A stretch of DNA of 64,000 nt from Azorinus chamasolen (GCA_963576725.1 OY755237.1:58565805-58629804); one strand, 5' to 3'. Shown: positions 33,261-44,175, counted from the stretch's first letter. A program made the numbers and translations. The notes: generated from the letters alone by a model not told the origin.

Positions 33261-34000
33261 AAGTATTAGCCCATGCCACATAGATCACATGGTTTTCATA
33301 ATTGAAAGGTGTAGTGATACACATCCTACACTAAAATGATGTTCCATTGGCACGAAACTCAATGGATTATTATCTGTTAATAATTATCCCTTATCCCGCT
33401 ATTCACTACTTGAATCGCATTTGCGAACAGCTTGGATAGAGCGCCGAATAATTATGTTTCTCATCCGAATCCAAGCTGTTTGCCATTCGGTTTCTCAAAA
33501 GCTTGATCAAAAGTGAATTAGTAAAATATTTCAACAGACCCAAATCTTAACCAACATTACTTTATCACTGCGGTATAAATGTTATCAGATATTGTCACAA
33601 CTCTCATAACTGAAATATGGTGTGATATTTATTCATATATAGAATAATATATGCGGTATATTTGTGGATAGAAAGTTATTTGTTTATTTAATAGAATATG
33701 ACATCTAATTTTAAGATTTATATTATATCCCTCTATGTAATACTTCTTGAGTAGATGAGATAATAATTATTACAAATAGCAAGTGTTTCATAACATGTGA
33801 TTTAGCAGGGTATTCCATGCTTTAATTGTGGGGTGATATATACTGATATTAATATGTGCCCCCATATTTATAACTGTGGACGCATTCACTGATAATTCAA
33901 AGAGATTTCAGCGTTATGTCTTATATTGTCTTCCTCAATGTGTCACTTCTGGATCAGATCTACTACTTATAATTTATATTAGTATTACCTTAATAGAAGT
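33261..34000. repeat. Last degenerate array monomers, with a B2 hairpin
   Basis: Core copies near 33295, 33605 and 33815 (TTTTCATAATTGAAAGG, CATAACTGAAATATGGTGTG, TTTAATTGTGGGGTGATAT). A B2 hairpin lies at about 33417-33490. Confidence 0.55.
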
Positions 34001-34199
34001 GTGGGTATATTTAAGCGACAATGAAGAAAGCTTAACTGCTCAATGTTAAGTGAATGTAGTATGGTACATTGCTGTGTAACATTTCTTTGAAATGCGGTAT
34101 CAGTGTGAAAAAAACGCTAAAAGTATAACAGTTGTGTAGGTAACGACTCAAGTTTCTTTTTAAAATATGATATGTGTATCCATAAAATATAATCAATTA

Positions 34200-34310
34200 C
34201 TACTTATGAATAGACTCAATACAATCCGGTCTGTGATTTTCTTTTTTATTGTGTTAAAATGTTTACTTTTGGGGGATCACTACCCTTCAGAATTGATAAT
34301 CTTCACAATC
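34200..34310 (+). repeat. E repeat fragment
   Basis: ATGAATAGACTCAATACAAT, TGTTTACTTTTGGGGGATCA and TTCAGAATTGATAATCTTCA match the final part of the E core. Truncated at the left. Confidence 0.6.
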
Positions 34311-34620
34311 GACAGCATCTAATGGGTGTCACACTTAGACAGAATCGTATCTAAAGGGTGCAAAACAAGAAATGTCGATTTCTTGTTTTGCACCCGTTAG
34401 ATACGATTCTGTCTAAGTGTGACACCCGTTAGATACTGTCAATTTCTTCTAGTGACATATCCGTCATAGATACTGTCGAGTTCTTCTAGTGACGTATCCG
34501 TTAGATACTGTCGATTTCTTTTATTGATGCATCCGTTAGGTATTATCGTTTGCCTCCGTTAGATATTAGCGACGATAATGTCTTCAAGTGACACACTCGT
34601 CAACTTGCCAACTTCCAGCG
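34311..34620. repeat. Minisatellite of about 35 bp with embedded hairpin
   Basis: Monomer: CCCGTTAGATACTGTCGATT then TCTTCTAGTGACA, repeated about six times with substitutions. The left part is folded into a hairpin at 34324-34427. Confidence 0.85.
34324..34427. repeat. Near-perfect 104-bp inverted repeat
   Basis: Arms of 50 nt, 34324-34373 and 34378-34427, pair with a single mismatch (CTAAAGGG against CTAACGGG) around the loop GTCG. The arms contain GACAGAATCGTATCTAA and GCAAAACAAGAAAT. Confidence 0.9.
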
Positions 34621-34930
34621 CAGTCTATGAAGTCAACTACGCCGAATAAATGTCACTACGATGTACTCGTATGTTCCTTTAAAGAAACACTGCAAAGCTG
34701 AAACTAGAGTGAACGAACGAAAGTAAGATAATTATTCTGTGATAAAACTAAATATATATTATATCTAGTTTTGTAAACCGATTTAAACATGCTGAGCATG
34801 CCCATCCAACTAGAAGGTGTATTAGAATAGTTCGCTTCGTTTAAATTGGTATGCATTCGTATAAACGATTGATTGCTGTGCTGTCGGTATCTTAAAATGA
34901 CAACTAAGTCAATTAAAATCGTTAAATAAG
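34621..34930 (+). repeat. Unique part of a local duplication, copy 1
   Basis: AACTTCCAGCGCAGTCTATG, TTGTAAACCGATTTAAACAT, GCTGAGCATGCCCATCCAAC and AGTTCGCTTCGTTTAAATTG recur nearly unchanged at about 35395-35745. Confidence 0.85.
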
Positions 34931-35224
34931 ATTTTAAATGACGATAATGATGATATTGGTCTCAATATCATTCTATGGTTACAATAAGAAAGGAATCTCA
35001 TATTGTGGCTGTAAGTTCCTGTGTCACTGTCATTCTTCATATCCCATATGCCTGCTTGTCAACCTGTGTTTAGAAATCATTATGCATATATTTGTATTTC
35101 CGTTTCTGTCGCACTGATTATTTATGTGCGTAATATCATTCTGTCTGTATGTATGTTTCCTTGATATCTCATTCCGTTTATCTCTGTTTATGTTTTAGCC
35201 GAAACATTCAACAAAACTTTGTTT

Positions 35225-35745
35225 GTCGTAGCCGATATTGTCGATGTCCTCTAATGACACACCCGTTATACGATTCTGTCTATTGTCACACCCGTTAGAT
35301 AATGTCGATTTCTTCTAGTAACCTACCCGTTAGATAATGTCGAGTTCTTCTAGTGACGCTTCCGTTAGATACTGTGACACGCTCGTTAAACTTGCCAACT
35401 TCCAGCGCAGTCTGTTAAATCAACTACGCGGAATATATACCACTACGGTTTATGTCCCTTTAAAGGAAAACTGCATATACGAAAGTAAGATAATCATTCT
35501 GTGATAAAACTAAATATATATTATATCTAGTTTTGTAAACCGATTTAAACATGCTGAGCATGCCCATCCAACAAGAAGATATATTAGAATAGTTCGCTTC
35601 GTTTAAATTGGTATGCATTCGTATACATGATTGATAGCTGTGTTTTTAAACCAGATCAACTTGTCTAGAGGAAGTCTGTCGGTATCTTAAAATGACAAGT
35701 AAGTCAATTAGAATCGTTAAATAAGATTTTAAATCGTCGTCTTAT
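35225..35745 (+). repeat. Local duplication, copy 2 (minisatellite plus flank)
   Basis: It repeats the minisatellite (about four monomers, without the long hairpin) and then the flank, with long identical runs, so it is recent compared with other repeats here. An insertion near 35655 (AAACCAGATCAACTTGTCT) is a fragment of repeat J. Confidence 0.85.
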
Positions 35746-36130
35746 GCCTATGATTTGACAGTTTGGTAGATTGCTTTTAAATAGCTGATGGAACAGTTCG
35801 GGTGTCATTAATTCACATTTGAACAATCTCCTTGTGTATCTTTGAATGTTTAATATTGATCTGATAAATTGTTATTCCATAGAACATTTACAGGAAATTG
35901 TTCGCGTTTTGGAGAAAAGGGAGAACATTGAAACTTGAAACCAAAGACAAATATGTTTGCACCCACCAACGCTTGAGAACAATTAAGTGTCCTCTTAATG
36001 TGTAGTGTACGTGTAAATATGTATTCACTTTTACAGTTGAGTATGTGTGTAACACACTTCTAACCCCTTACATCATGAATAGTTCGATAAAAGCATAACG
36101 AAAACGTTAATATGTATTATCGGAATGTAT
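35746..36130. other. No feature recognised
   Basis: AT-rich, no repeat ends. Confidence 0.5.
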
Positions 36131-36139
36131 AATGTTTAG

Positions 36140-36270
36140 TATGGCTGACCGTGACAGAAAGTAGAATCAGGCATACTTTGATCAGCAGACAGAGTAAACC
36201 TGATCGGACGTTTCTTTGAAGAGCCGTCTGATCTAAGTCTACTTTGCTTACACATGTGTAAACAAATGCA
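36140..36270 (-). mobile_element. A-family TTAA MITE fragment
   Basis: AGCAGACAGAGTAAACCTGA with GATCTAAGTCTACTTTGCTT, through GGACGTTTC/GAGCCGTCT. The preceding CTGACCGTGACAGAAAGTAG is the mirror of the family's right flank. The ends are eroded. Confidence 0.6.
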
Positions 36271-36594
36271 TTTTTTGCAGACCGTGCAGTCATATGGCGT
36301 TCGGATACTCTTATTCAAAATGAATTTCTTCCCAACACTTTAGTCATTTCAACGCTGAAATTACAAATGGGTGTAAAGGGGAGAAAAGCTGAAAGCAATC
36401 AACCAACACGCATCACTGTGGGACCACCGCCACGAAGATGTACTTGGATATAAAATGGCCGAAACACCCTGTGAATGGCGGCTTCCAAGCTGATGATGTT
36501 GATTCAGGAGCAGTCTAGAAACTGCATTAAAAAGCAAATAAACTTGAGACAAGCTTATTATAAATATTCAGGGCTTTTTCTTTTACAGAAACGT

Positions 36595-36672
36595 GTAATA
36601 TGACAGTACAGACCCAGATGAGAAGGTTCTTCCTGGAGGAGCCCTCTCATCTAGTTTAACACTGAATGCAAA
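36595..36672. mobile_element. A2-like hairpin fragment
   Basis: CAGACCCAGATGAGAAGGTT with GAGCCCTCTCATCTAGTTTA, centre CTTCCTGGAGGAG. No TTAA ends are visible. Confidence 0.5.
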
Positions 36673-36790
36673 GCACATTGGTGCCTAGTTTCCAGCACTG
36701 ACATTGTTAATGGTACTGAATTGTTAGTCAGATATTATATACTATACGGTTCTTGAATATCGATTGTAACATGTATTTGCCCCCACGATC

Positions 36791-36874
36791 CCATATATGG
36801 GACGTAGGCAAACAGTGTAGACTCTGATCAGACGCCGCATAATACGGCGTCTGATTAGAGTCTACACTGTTTGC
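36791..36874. repeat. 30-bp-arm hairpin beside a CArG-like palindrome
   Basis: Arms 36808-36837 and 36845-36874 pair with one mismatch: GCAAACAGTGTAGACTCTGA at the left end and its mirror at the right. The preceding CCATATATGG (36791-36800) fits the SRF CArG consensus, but no gene context supports function. Confidence 0.8.
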
Positions 36875-37639
36875 TGATAGGAAATTCAATATAAAACAAA
36901 ACAAAAATGAAAATTTAGACCAGACATCCCTTAGAAAACAGATAGACTAATCCAATATATAAGCATGGAAGAATCCCCTGGATGCAAATGTGTTACTCAC
37001 ATAGTCCTTAGAAAGATTGTTGTCCACATTATAGGAATCTATTTACACGACAGTGACGATTTCTTAACATTTGCAACCAGTATATACCCGTAAGAGACGT
37101 TTTTCCTTATGGCCACAATATCCTTTGTTCATATGACGTTATCAGAACGATGCCAAATGTCTTACTGAAAGGTATTGTATTAGTCTAGGGCACTGTGACA
37201 CCGTATTTGATGGTTTTAAGTTTATGGCTCTGTTACCATTTGAATATTTCTTAAGATTATTCAGTGCTGTGCGTATTTCAGTCGTTCATTTTACTCCTTA
37301 CCCGTGTATTTTCACGGTCAGACCTTCTTCTTAACCTAACTCCTAACTTACATTTTTCTACATTAGAATAGATGGCAGGACCAATCCAAGCTGGAAACAT
37401 AGTTTAGAATCAGTCACAACTGGTATAGGCAATACGATGATGCTCATATATGTTCTGTTTAACACAACATATCGTCACCATGCAGGTAAAGTAGGAATTA
37501 TATGATTCTTTTTTTAACACGGTACCTAATGTATTACCACATATTGATAAGTTAAAGCGTTTGCGAACATATATACGTAGTACCTGATCAAATGCCTCTG
37601 TTTTTCTACAGAGCAATATACAGAGCAACATTTTAAAGA
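36875..37639. other. No feature recognised
   Basis: Only a shared short word (TCTAGGGCACTGTGACA, about 37185) links it to 57.88 kb. Confidence 0.45.
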
Positions 37640-37750
37640 GCAACCCCGCTAAACCGACTACTTTATAAATTAACATGTGTATATTTAAAAAGAGGATGGG
37701 GTTTAATGAAGCACGAAATTAATGCGGAAAGCTCCTGCAGTGTCTCGTAA
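37640..37750. mobile_element. C-family fragment
   Basis: AGAGCAACCCCGCTAAACCG then GGTTTAATGAAGCACGAAAT and GGAAAGCTCCTGCAG: left end and first foldback arm only. Confidence 0.5.
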
Positions 37751-37840
37751 ACTCTATTCATAATGATATTGCCATTATGTCTTACATGAATAGTAATACC
37801 CACGTGGTAACGGGTTTACCGACTTGAATGCTATGTTAAA

Positions 37841-38000
37841 AGTACACATATGAGTCATGCGGAAAACTCCACACACAAAACACACAGTCGGCCGAACAGC
37901 ACCATGACAAAACAGGCACAGTAAATGTACATGCCTATCAAAAGACACACAGAGACGCACAAAGACATAAAAATGTGGAAGTGCCGCCTTGGAATAGTCA
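37841..38000 (-). mobile_element. Retroelement 3' tail fragment
   Basis: GAGTCATGCGGAAAACTCCA, GACACACAGAGACGCACAAA and GTGCCGCCTTGGAATAGTCA align with the 24.05-24.3 kb tail. Directly after it, CTTATCCGATTGTACATTTA resembles the unit end of the 27-30 kb array. Confidence 0.6.
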
Positions 38001-38139
38001 CGAGCTTATCCGATTGTACATTTACTTTCCTGGTCGTTTAGCCATTCGTCTACAATAGTGAGCACTGTTAACATATGGCGCGATAACACAGTCGCAGTAC
38101 CGGTTAGTGACCCTTACCATGTATCCATTTTAACCCCTT

Positions 38140-38267
38140 GGTGAAGAGGATGCAACCTCGTGTGGGTCGGAAACACTAAAATGCGTCTCTGAAGCTGGTC
38201 GAGCCGGGATTCGATCCCCGTACCCCTGTGTTATCAATTCAACGCTAAACCACTAGCCAAGCCACCA
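38140..38267 (-). mobile_element. tRNA-derived SINE remnant
   Basis: On the minus strand 38267-38197 reads GGTGGCTTGGCTAGTGGTTT (A-box-like TGGCTAGTGG) and, 30 nt later, GGGGATCGAATCCCGGCTCG (B-box-like GATCGAATCC, T-loop region). It is tRNA-sized but the acceptor stem does not close, so it is the head of a SINE rather than a tRNA gene. The body continues to about 38140. Single copy here. Confidence 0.65.
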
Positions 38268-39139
38268 CCACATAAAAAGCCATTATACACTATGCACTTA
38301 GGTCGTATATAACATTGCACAAAATAATTGTTTTGTATATTCATATATCACGGATTTGTTTTAATCGTATTACAATTTGTTTTGTTCAAAATGTCTATTC
38401 GTTCTGTACAATACTTGTATTTGTTTTAAAGCAGCGGTACAATTAAGTAAAATAGCTGACCGATCAATACCCATTCCTATGAACATCAGTATTGAAATAT
38501 GTCAATATTTGAAAGGGAATATTTTCTGTAATGGTTTCATTTGAGTCTTAAGTAATAGAAATGAGTATCCGTTAATTTATTATTTGATATTAAGTTATAT
38601 AGGACCTTTGTCATATAAAAGCAAACCTTTGCTCACATTACATTCGCAATGTCGATTTTAATCGATATGTGCCTTATGTACTAAATCTGTAGTCAAGTTT
38701 TGAAAAGTTAACGAGAAATCAGTAATATCAGTTATGAACATTTAAACAGACAGTAATTTCACAGACTCCATATAGTTTAACGTATGAGGGCAATGCAAAC
38801 CATAAAAATAGAACAATTTGTTTTGGAAGGAAACTAACTGATTGAAATCGAATGATGTCGGAGCGCCAACTATGACAACCGGTACAGATCACTTCATTTG
38901 CAGTGTCTAGACATTAAACGATTCTTAATAATGGGCCATACAATGACAAAATAGCGAATGGCATATATGGTCTGGTAAGTTAACATTGACTGCAGTATGT
39001 CACGTGATGTTCAACATCCCAATCGTTCGGCGTGTATTAACAATATTGGCCAAATCATCTAATTGATAAATAGATCAATGAATGTGTTAACGAAATATAA
39101 AATCAATTGAATGAATATGGTAAAATGTGTCTTTAGTGA
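38268..39139. other. No firm feature
   Basis: About 38900-39030 faintly resembles 9.96-10.09 kb. Otherwise nothing was recognised. Confidence 0.4.
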
Positions 39140-39892
39140 ACATTAAAAAGAGGTCTAATCATGGGTTTGTAAGACAGCTGGAAGCTTAATGCAGGTCAAA
39201 CGAGATGCAGAAAGGTCATATGACAGCTTTCTTCATTACTTTTGTCAATGCTTGATTTGCCCAAATAGGTAAAACATTAAATAATCTGAAAGTGGGAGAT
39301 CCTTCAAAAGCAAAAGCAGTAATGTAAAAAGAGAAAATTACAGACTCGGTTTTATTGAGTCTGTTCATGAGTAGTAATTAAAGTGCAACACTACTCAAGC
39401 CCTCTAACAGCAGCTTAAGAAGTATTCAATTTTCAAAACTAATAACATCAAACCTAATGATCCCGAAGGACAAGACAATATAACAAGAACATGCAAGTAT
39501 TCCTTATGCGGCCACTTAAAATAAGTATTAGTCTGGATGTTTTAAACAGGTGATAGCCTAATGCAGGACGAAGGCTATGCAGAGACCACCCATAGCAATG
39601 CTTTGAGAAGGTGTATCCTAAGCATTATTATTCACATGCATCAAGCCTTATGTAAACGTGTCCATTAATCAGTATTATTTATACACATGTCTGATTTTTA
39701 AGTGCAATAATTCTGTAAAGGTATTAGACCTAGCTGTGATATTATAATGTATTACCTGACAAAACTTGATAAACCCTTTGTTAGCTGAGTGTGATCTGAT
39801 TGGCATTTGCCAACAACCAAGATTCAGATGCGACGACTAGTAATTCGGTATTTCATCAGAATCCAAACTTTTAGAGAGTCTGCAAATGATTC
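39140..39892. other. C fragment, E repeat, C fragment and B2 fragment in a row
   Basis: 39140-39250: C half (GGAAGCTTAATGCAGGTCAA). 39283-39482: E core in reverse (AGACTCGGTTTTATTGAGTC, ATGATCCCGAAGGAC). 39505-39620: C half (GATAGCCTAATGCAGGACGA). 39793-39880: B2 hairpin. Confidence 0.6.
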
Positions 39893-40112
39893 TTAAGTTC
39901 AATATACCTACCGTAAAAGTGAAGACCCTGATGAGACAGCTCCTGCAGCAGCTGTTTTATCAGGGTCTGCATTATGTCGATTGTGCAACCAGTGCACTCC
40001 ACAGCAGTGATTGCACAGACAAATATTTGTAGACAGTGAAGATATGTGTAATTATAGAAATGGACATGGGTAAAGAATGAGAAATTTTAAAATATAGAAA
40101 GAGAAGGGTTAA
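39893..40112 (+). mobile_element. A2-family TTAA MITE, left end shortened
   Basis: The right end AGAGAAGGGTTAA is intact. The left retains only TTAAGTTCAATATACC, so about 15 bp of the terminus is lost. The hairpin AGACAGCTCCTGCAGCAGCT and the interior match the neighbouring copy 54 bp downstream in the same orientation. Confidence 0.75.
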
Positions 40113-40165
40113 AAGCTAAAACGAATCTAATCTGTTAGACAATCGCTCAGTAGTATCTCCAAATC

Positions 40166-40416
40166 TTAACCCTTCGCTTGCTAATCGCGTCAATATACCT
40201 ACCTGTACATAGTGAAGACCCAGATGAGACAGCTCCTGCAGGAGCTGTCTCATCAGGGTCTGCACTATTTACAAGTTGATTGTGTAACCAGTGCACTCCA
40301 CAGCAGTGTTTGCACAGCGAAATACTTGTACTCAGTGAAGATATATGTAATTATACAACAGGGCATGGGTAAAGAAGGAGAAATGTATTTTAAAATTCAG
40401 CAAGCTAAGGGTTCAA
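40166..40416 (+). mobile_element. A2-family TTAA MITE, complete
   Basis: 251 bp from TTAACCCTTCGCTTGCTAAT to TTCAGCAAGCTAAGGGTTCAA. The hairpin at 40211-40266 has 28-bp arms with two mismatches around AGCTCCTGCAGGAGCT. The ORF through it is incidental. Confidence 0.85.
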
Positions 40417-40854
40417 TGAAACGGGAGCAAGTTTTAAAACATATGTCATTATAGAACCTCTAATTTCCAGACAGTTACTGGGATATAGTTAAAGCCCCAT
40501 AATATTTAACATATGGAGAAATGTTTGCTTCCAAATGGCAACATGTGCGTTTTGTACAGAAAATAACATACTGTTACGTCTTGTTTAATAAAAAACGACA
40601 CGGAAATATCGCGGAACAAGCATAAAACAAAATACATTTGGTACGTATATCACGTCAATGAATCACGTGACCATTGACTGTAATTTATATAGAAATTCTG
40701 GGTTTTTTAATCTATCAATAAGTGCGATCAAACAACAAACGAAAATCAGAACTGAAAATGCAAACAACTGGTTCCATATTTCTTGCATGTCTTGGTTTAA
40801 GCCAACGATTTGTCGCGACTGGAATTATTGTCTATTCTCCTCTGATATCAGCTT
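40417..40854. other. No feature recognised
   Basis: AT-rich. The ORFs overlapping the next MITE are incidental. Confidence 0.45.
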
Positions 40855-41103
40855 TTAACTGTTTCTCTTATGAAAGTGCATGTTTACGCATCTGCAAACA
40901 GAGTAGACCCAGATCAGATGCCTCCTATAGGAGGCGTCTAATCAGGGTCTGCTCTGTTTGCTTATGGTGTAATATAGATGTGATTATACAGCTTCTGTCT
41001 GAGCCAAAATGCCATGTGTTCATGTGCCATTATAAAAAATAATGTTATCAATATTCATGACGTCATTATTTATTACATGAATATACAACAGGGAAAAGGT
41101 TAA
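40855..41103 (+). mobile_element. A-family TTAA MITE, near complete
   Basis: It starts TTAACTGTTTCTCTTATGAA and ends CAACAGGGAAAAGGTTAA, 249 bp. The hairpin 40894-40961 pairs GCAAACAGAGTAGACCCAGA with TCAGGGTCTGCTCTGTTTGC around CTCCTATAGGAG. A TGACGTCA lies at 41058. Confidence 0.8.
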
Positions 41104-41530
41104 TACGGACTCCGCCGTTTGCCGCCGATTTTGTTAAGAGCAAACGTCACGTGATGACCACGGTACTGTAGCTTATTTTCATTTAGTGGACAATTTGGTC
41201 AACCTGGGATTCCCATGGTAAATCCCGTTCATCCTTTCGAAATGAAACAGTCTAACATATAATTTTTCAGTTTGCTAGTGTTTTAAAACCATCTTTTCGT
41301 AAATCGATATTTTCAATTTTTCACAAGGAAGTAATGCTAAAAATGATGGGACTTTGAGCATTACATAACTGACATTGCAAACAAATGGAATCCAGATTAA
41401 TGTTTGACATTTCAACAGGAACTAAGTCATTTACCTGCAGGTCAGTGGTTTATCAAATGTTGGAACGAAGTGGAGGTAATACCATATTCAGATTTGAGCT
41501 TGAGAGGACAATCTAACCAGCGTGTCCAGG

Positions 41531-41744
41531 TTAACGCGCTCCATAAATACGCCTTTCTCTGTAAACGCCTCTGTAAACCGGTGTGATAAATAGCATTGGT
41601 TCCTAAGGAGCAAATGCTTTGTTTATCACAAAGGTTTCAGAACTACAAAATTCTAAAATGTTCCTTTTCTCCAGTTAATACTCCTTTTCGGTAGATTTAT
41701 TCAAAGCGGTTGGATCTAAAATAGCTTATGAGGTAATGTGTTAA
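41531..41744 (+). mobile_element. D-family TTAA MITE, free-standing
   Basis: TTAA at both ends (41531 and 41741), with the internal words AAGGTTTCAGAACTACAAAA, CCTTTTCTCCAGTTAATACT and CGGTAGATTTATTCAAA shared with the nested copies at 1139 and 55949. The ends have drifted from TTAACCCATT. Confidence 0.75.
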
Positions 41745-41869
41745 GGTATACTGAAATCACATACAGCTCTGTCGCTGTCAAATGTTATTGTCTGCAAAAT
41801 ATGTCCCCTAATACAGTTTTTTTTATTTTTCATTTTTCTTCACTGATTGCTTAAGAAACATAGTCACAA

Positions 41870-41980
41870 TATCATACACATTTGATCCTGATGAGACACC
41901 GAGTTATTCGGCGTCTCACCTTTATCCAAACTGTTTGCATACGTAATCACAGATGCAACAATGGCAACGAAAGAGTTACA
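41870..41980. mobile_element. B-family fragment
   Basis: ATCCTGATGAGACACCGAGT with CGGCGTCTCACC, then AATGGCAACGAAAGAGTTA, the family's right end. The left end was not found. Confidence 0.65.
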
Positions 41981-42379
41981 GGTTGATATATTTATGGTAC
42001 AGAGAGCGGTTCCCATATGGAACAGAAAATGAGTGAAAAGACGTGAAAGTTGAAGACAATAAATGTTCTGTCACATTTTATCAACCAAGACTATTGTTTT
42101 ATTATCCAATATGCACTTATCAGAAATGCCTCATGAGTATAGTTAGACTCCGTATGAACAGTTTCTGAACGATTGACAATAATGTGGTTTGAAAGTTAGT
42201 CGTTTGAGAAAGAAAATTATGACATTTTGTAAAACGCAGTTCACAGATATTCATGTCGATCTAATTTCTTTTGTGTGGTACACACAAGCGTTTAAATACA
42301 AACATCAACCACGGATAAAACTATTTTGCCGAAATGCCATTTGCTTTAAGTTTCAGAATTCCTTCAATTACGGTAAAAA

Positions 42380-42535
42380 AGTGGCGGTTCAAACGGTTTT
42401 GATTCTGATGAGACTCCGAGTTACTTGGCGTCCCATCAGGATCTTTAAATATGTTTAAGGTTATCAAACAATCGCACATTGAAGCAAACCAGGTGAGTCG
42501 CTTTCCGGCCACTATGACGGTGAAAGAATTAAGCG
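42380..42535. mobile_element. B-family fragment
   Basis: TTTTGATTCTGATGAGACTC and TTGGCGTCCCATCAGGATC hairpin, right end GACGGTGAAAGAATTAAG. Confidence 0.6.
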
Positions 42536-42912
42536 TTTTTCATATATGTTAAAAAAGTCCAATTACAGGTAGTTGACCACACCCACCTAGTCCGTCTGAA
42601 CTTGTCCATAGTCTGTAACGACAGACGCAGTATGTACTGGGACACGTTTTTATCCCAGTGCCAGTGTTACATTAAATTTTGACCCTGATGAATTCCACGA
42701 CATACGGGTCAAGTTTTAACGTTGAGAAGTGATCCGGGTCCTTAAATAACAGCCCTGCCCACACGTGAAAATGTGACCTTACGTGAAAAAGGGACCCCGC
42801 TGAACAATTACACAGAGCTGATATACAATTAGGATAGTTGATCGTATGATACTTATCAACTTTTGCCATCAGATATTTTCATAATTATGAAGACGTTTCG
42901 ATTGAATTGTAG

Positions 42913-42934
42913 GTGTGTGTGTGTGTGTGTGTGT
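42913..42934. repeat. (GT)n microsatellite
   Basis: About 11 uninterrupted GT units. Confidence 0.9.
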
Positions 42935-43196
42935 TGGGATGGAGGTGGAAATAGAAGTCGGACGGCTCCATCATTGAAAAGTCATTGAAATGTTATATAT
43001 ATATATTAAAAGCACAAACAATCGCGACCGAGATACAGGTAACTTAATACATTGTATACGTTGTATCGACATCAACCCCGTATATATTTTGCAAGAACAA
43101 GAAAAGAAATGGGGAAATTCCAAGAAAATAAGGAATAAAATAAATATAAACCGAAATACGGGCTTTCGCTGCACTGCATAGCGAGAGGAGAGGATA

Positions 43197-43330
43197 TTAA
43201 CCCTTACCCTGCCAATCGCGACCTAATGCCACATGCAAACAGCTTAGATTCGCATGAGACACCGAGTAACTCGGCGGTCGTCCGCCTCAACGCTGTTTTA
43301 CATTCAGTCTATATTTCTTAATTATAACCG
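43197..43330 (+). mobile_element. B-family TTAA MITE, left part
   Basis: TTAACCCTTACCCTGCCAAT, then ATGCAAACAGCTTAGATTCG and ATGAGACACCGAGTAACTCG. The right end is missing or unrecognisable. Confidence 0.65.
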
Positions 43331-43740
43331 CAATCAGATTAATTTAGTGATTTTTAAATGAGTTCGTTTAATACAAATACTCACGATGTGCTTAACTAAG
43401 CATATTTATACAGATTAAGCACATGCTCTACATCGTCGCTGTCCTATTAACCATTAGCACATGCTTTGTATCAACCACAGGACATGCTCTACATGTAAGC
43501 CTCCCTTTTCCCCGGAAGTAGTGAAATGAACTTACAAAATATTTGGCTCATCTTAGAAATAAATATATTCAGTTTTACTAATCATATAAAATCATTCATC
43601 GAGGAGTGTCCTTTTGACAATTAAAGTTTATATGTGCGTGCGTTTGTACACAACACGAGACGAAAACCACAAACCCGAACACACACATAAGTACAAATAC
43701 ACCAAAGTAGAATTCACAGGTAACTAAAATATCTTAAGTA

Positions 43741-43915
43741 AAAGTATCATTCACACGCACATAAATGATACCAAGTAGAAGTATCATTCATACGCACATA
43801 AATGATACCAAGTAAAAGTATCATTCACACGCACATAAAGGATACCAAGTAGAAGTATCATTCACACACATAAATGCTACCAAGTAGAAGTAGCATTCAC
43901 AGGCACATAATAGAT
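43741..43915. repeat. Minisatellite of about 37 bp with self-complementary monomers
   Basis: Five units of AAGTATCATTCACACGCACA then TAAATGATACCAAGTAG. Inside each unit GTATCATT pairs with AATGATAC, so every monomer can form a short stem. Confidence 0.85.
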
Positions 43916-44084
43916 ACTGCTGCATATCATTCGTTAATTTGCGATATAAGCTTAGAGCACTGGATTAGCCCTTTCTCTGTTCTATGTTTATTCTAAATTT
44001 TAATATCTACTGAATATCCATGGTCATAATAATAATAATGAAATATGGAAGGTGGAATATTGTAGCCAACTGAGGTTATTTCAA

Positions 44085-44175
44085 ATGATATTGGCGAACA
44101 GAGCAGGCCTGATCTGGGTCTACTCTGCTTGTTAACGCGTGAAACTACGTTTATATGAAGGAAAGAGTAGACAAA
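44085..44175 (-). mobile_element. A-family fragment with collapsed hairpin
   Basis: GGCGAACAGAGCAGGCCTGA runs directly into TCTGGGTCTACTCTGCTTG: the apex is deleted. It is followed by CGTTTATATGAAGGAAAGAG. Confidence 0.55.

Noticed and set aside
34311..34620. CRISPR-like array of about 35-bp repeats
   Set aside because: Units abut without unique spacers and the context is eukaryotic: it is a minisatellite.
38197..38267. Functional tRNA gene
   Set aside because: A and B boxes are visible, but the acceptor stem does not pair and the flanks look like SINE sequence.
43741..43915. CRISPR-like palindromic repeats
   Set aside because: Direct tandem units with no spacers and no cas genes.
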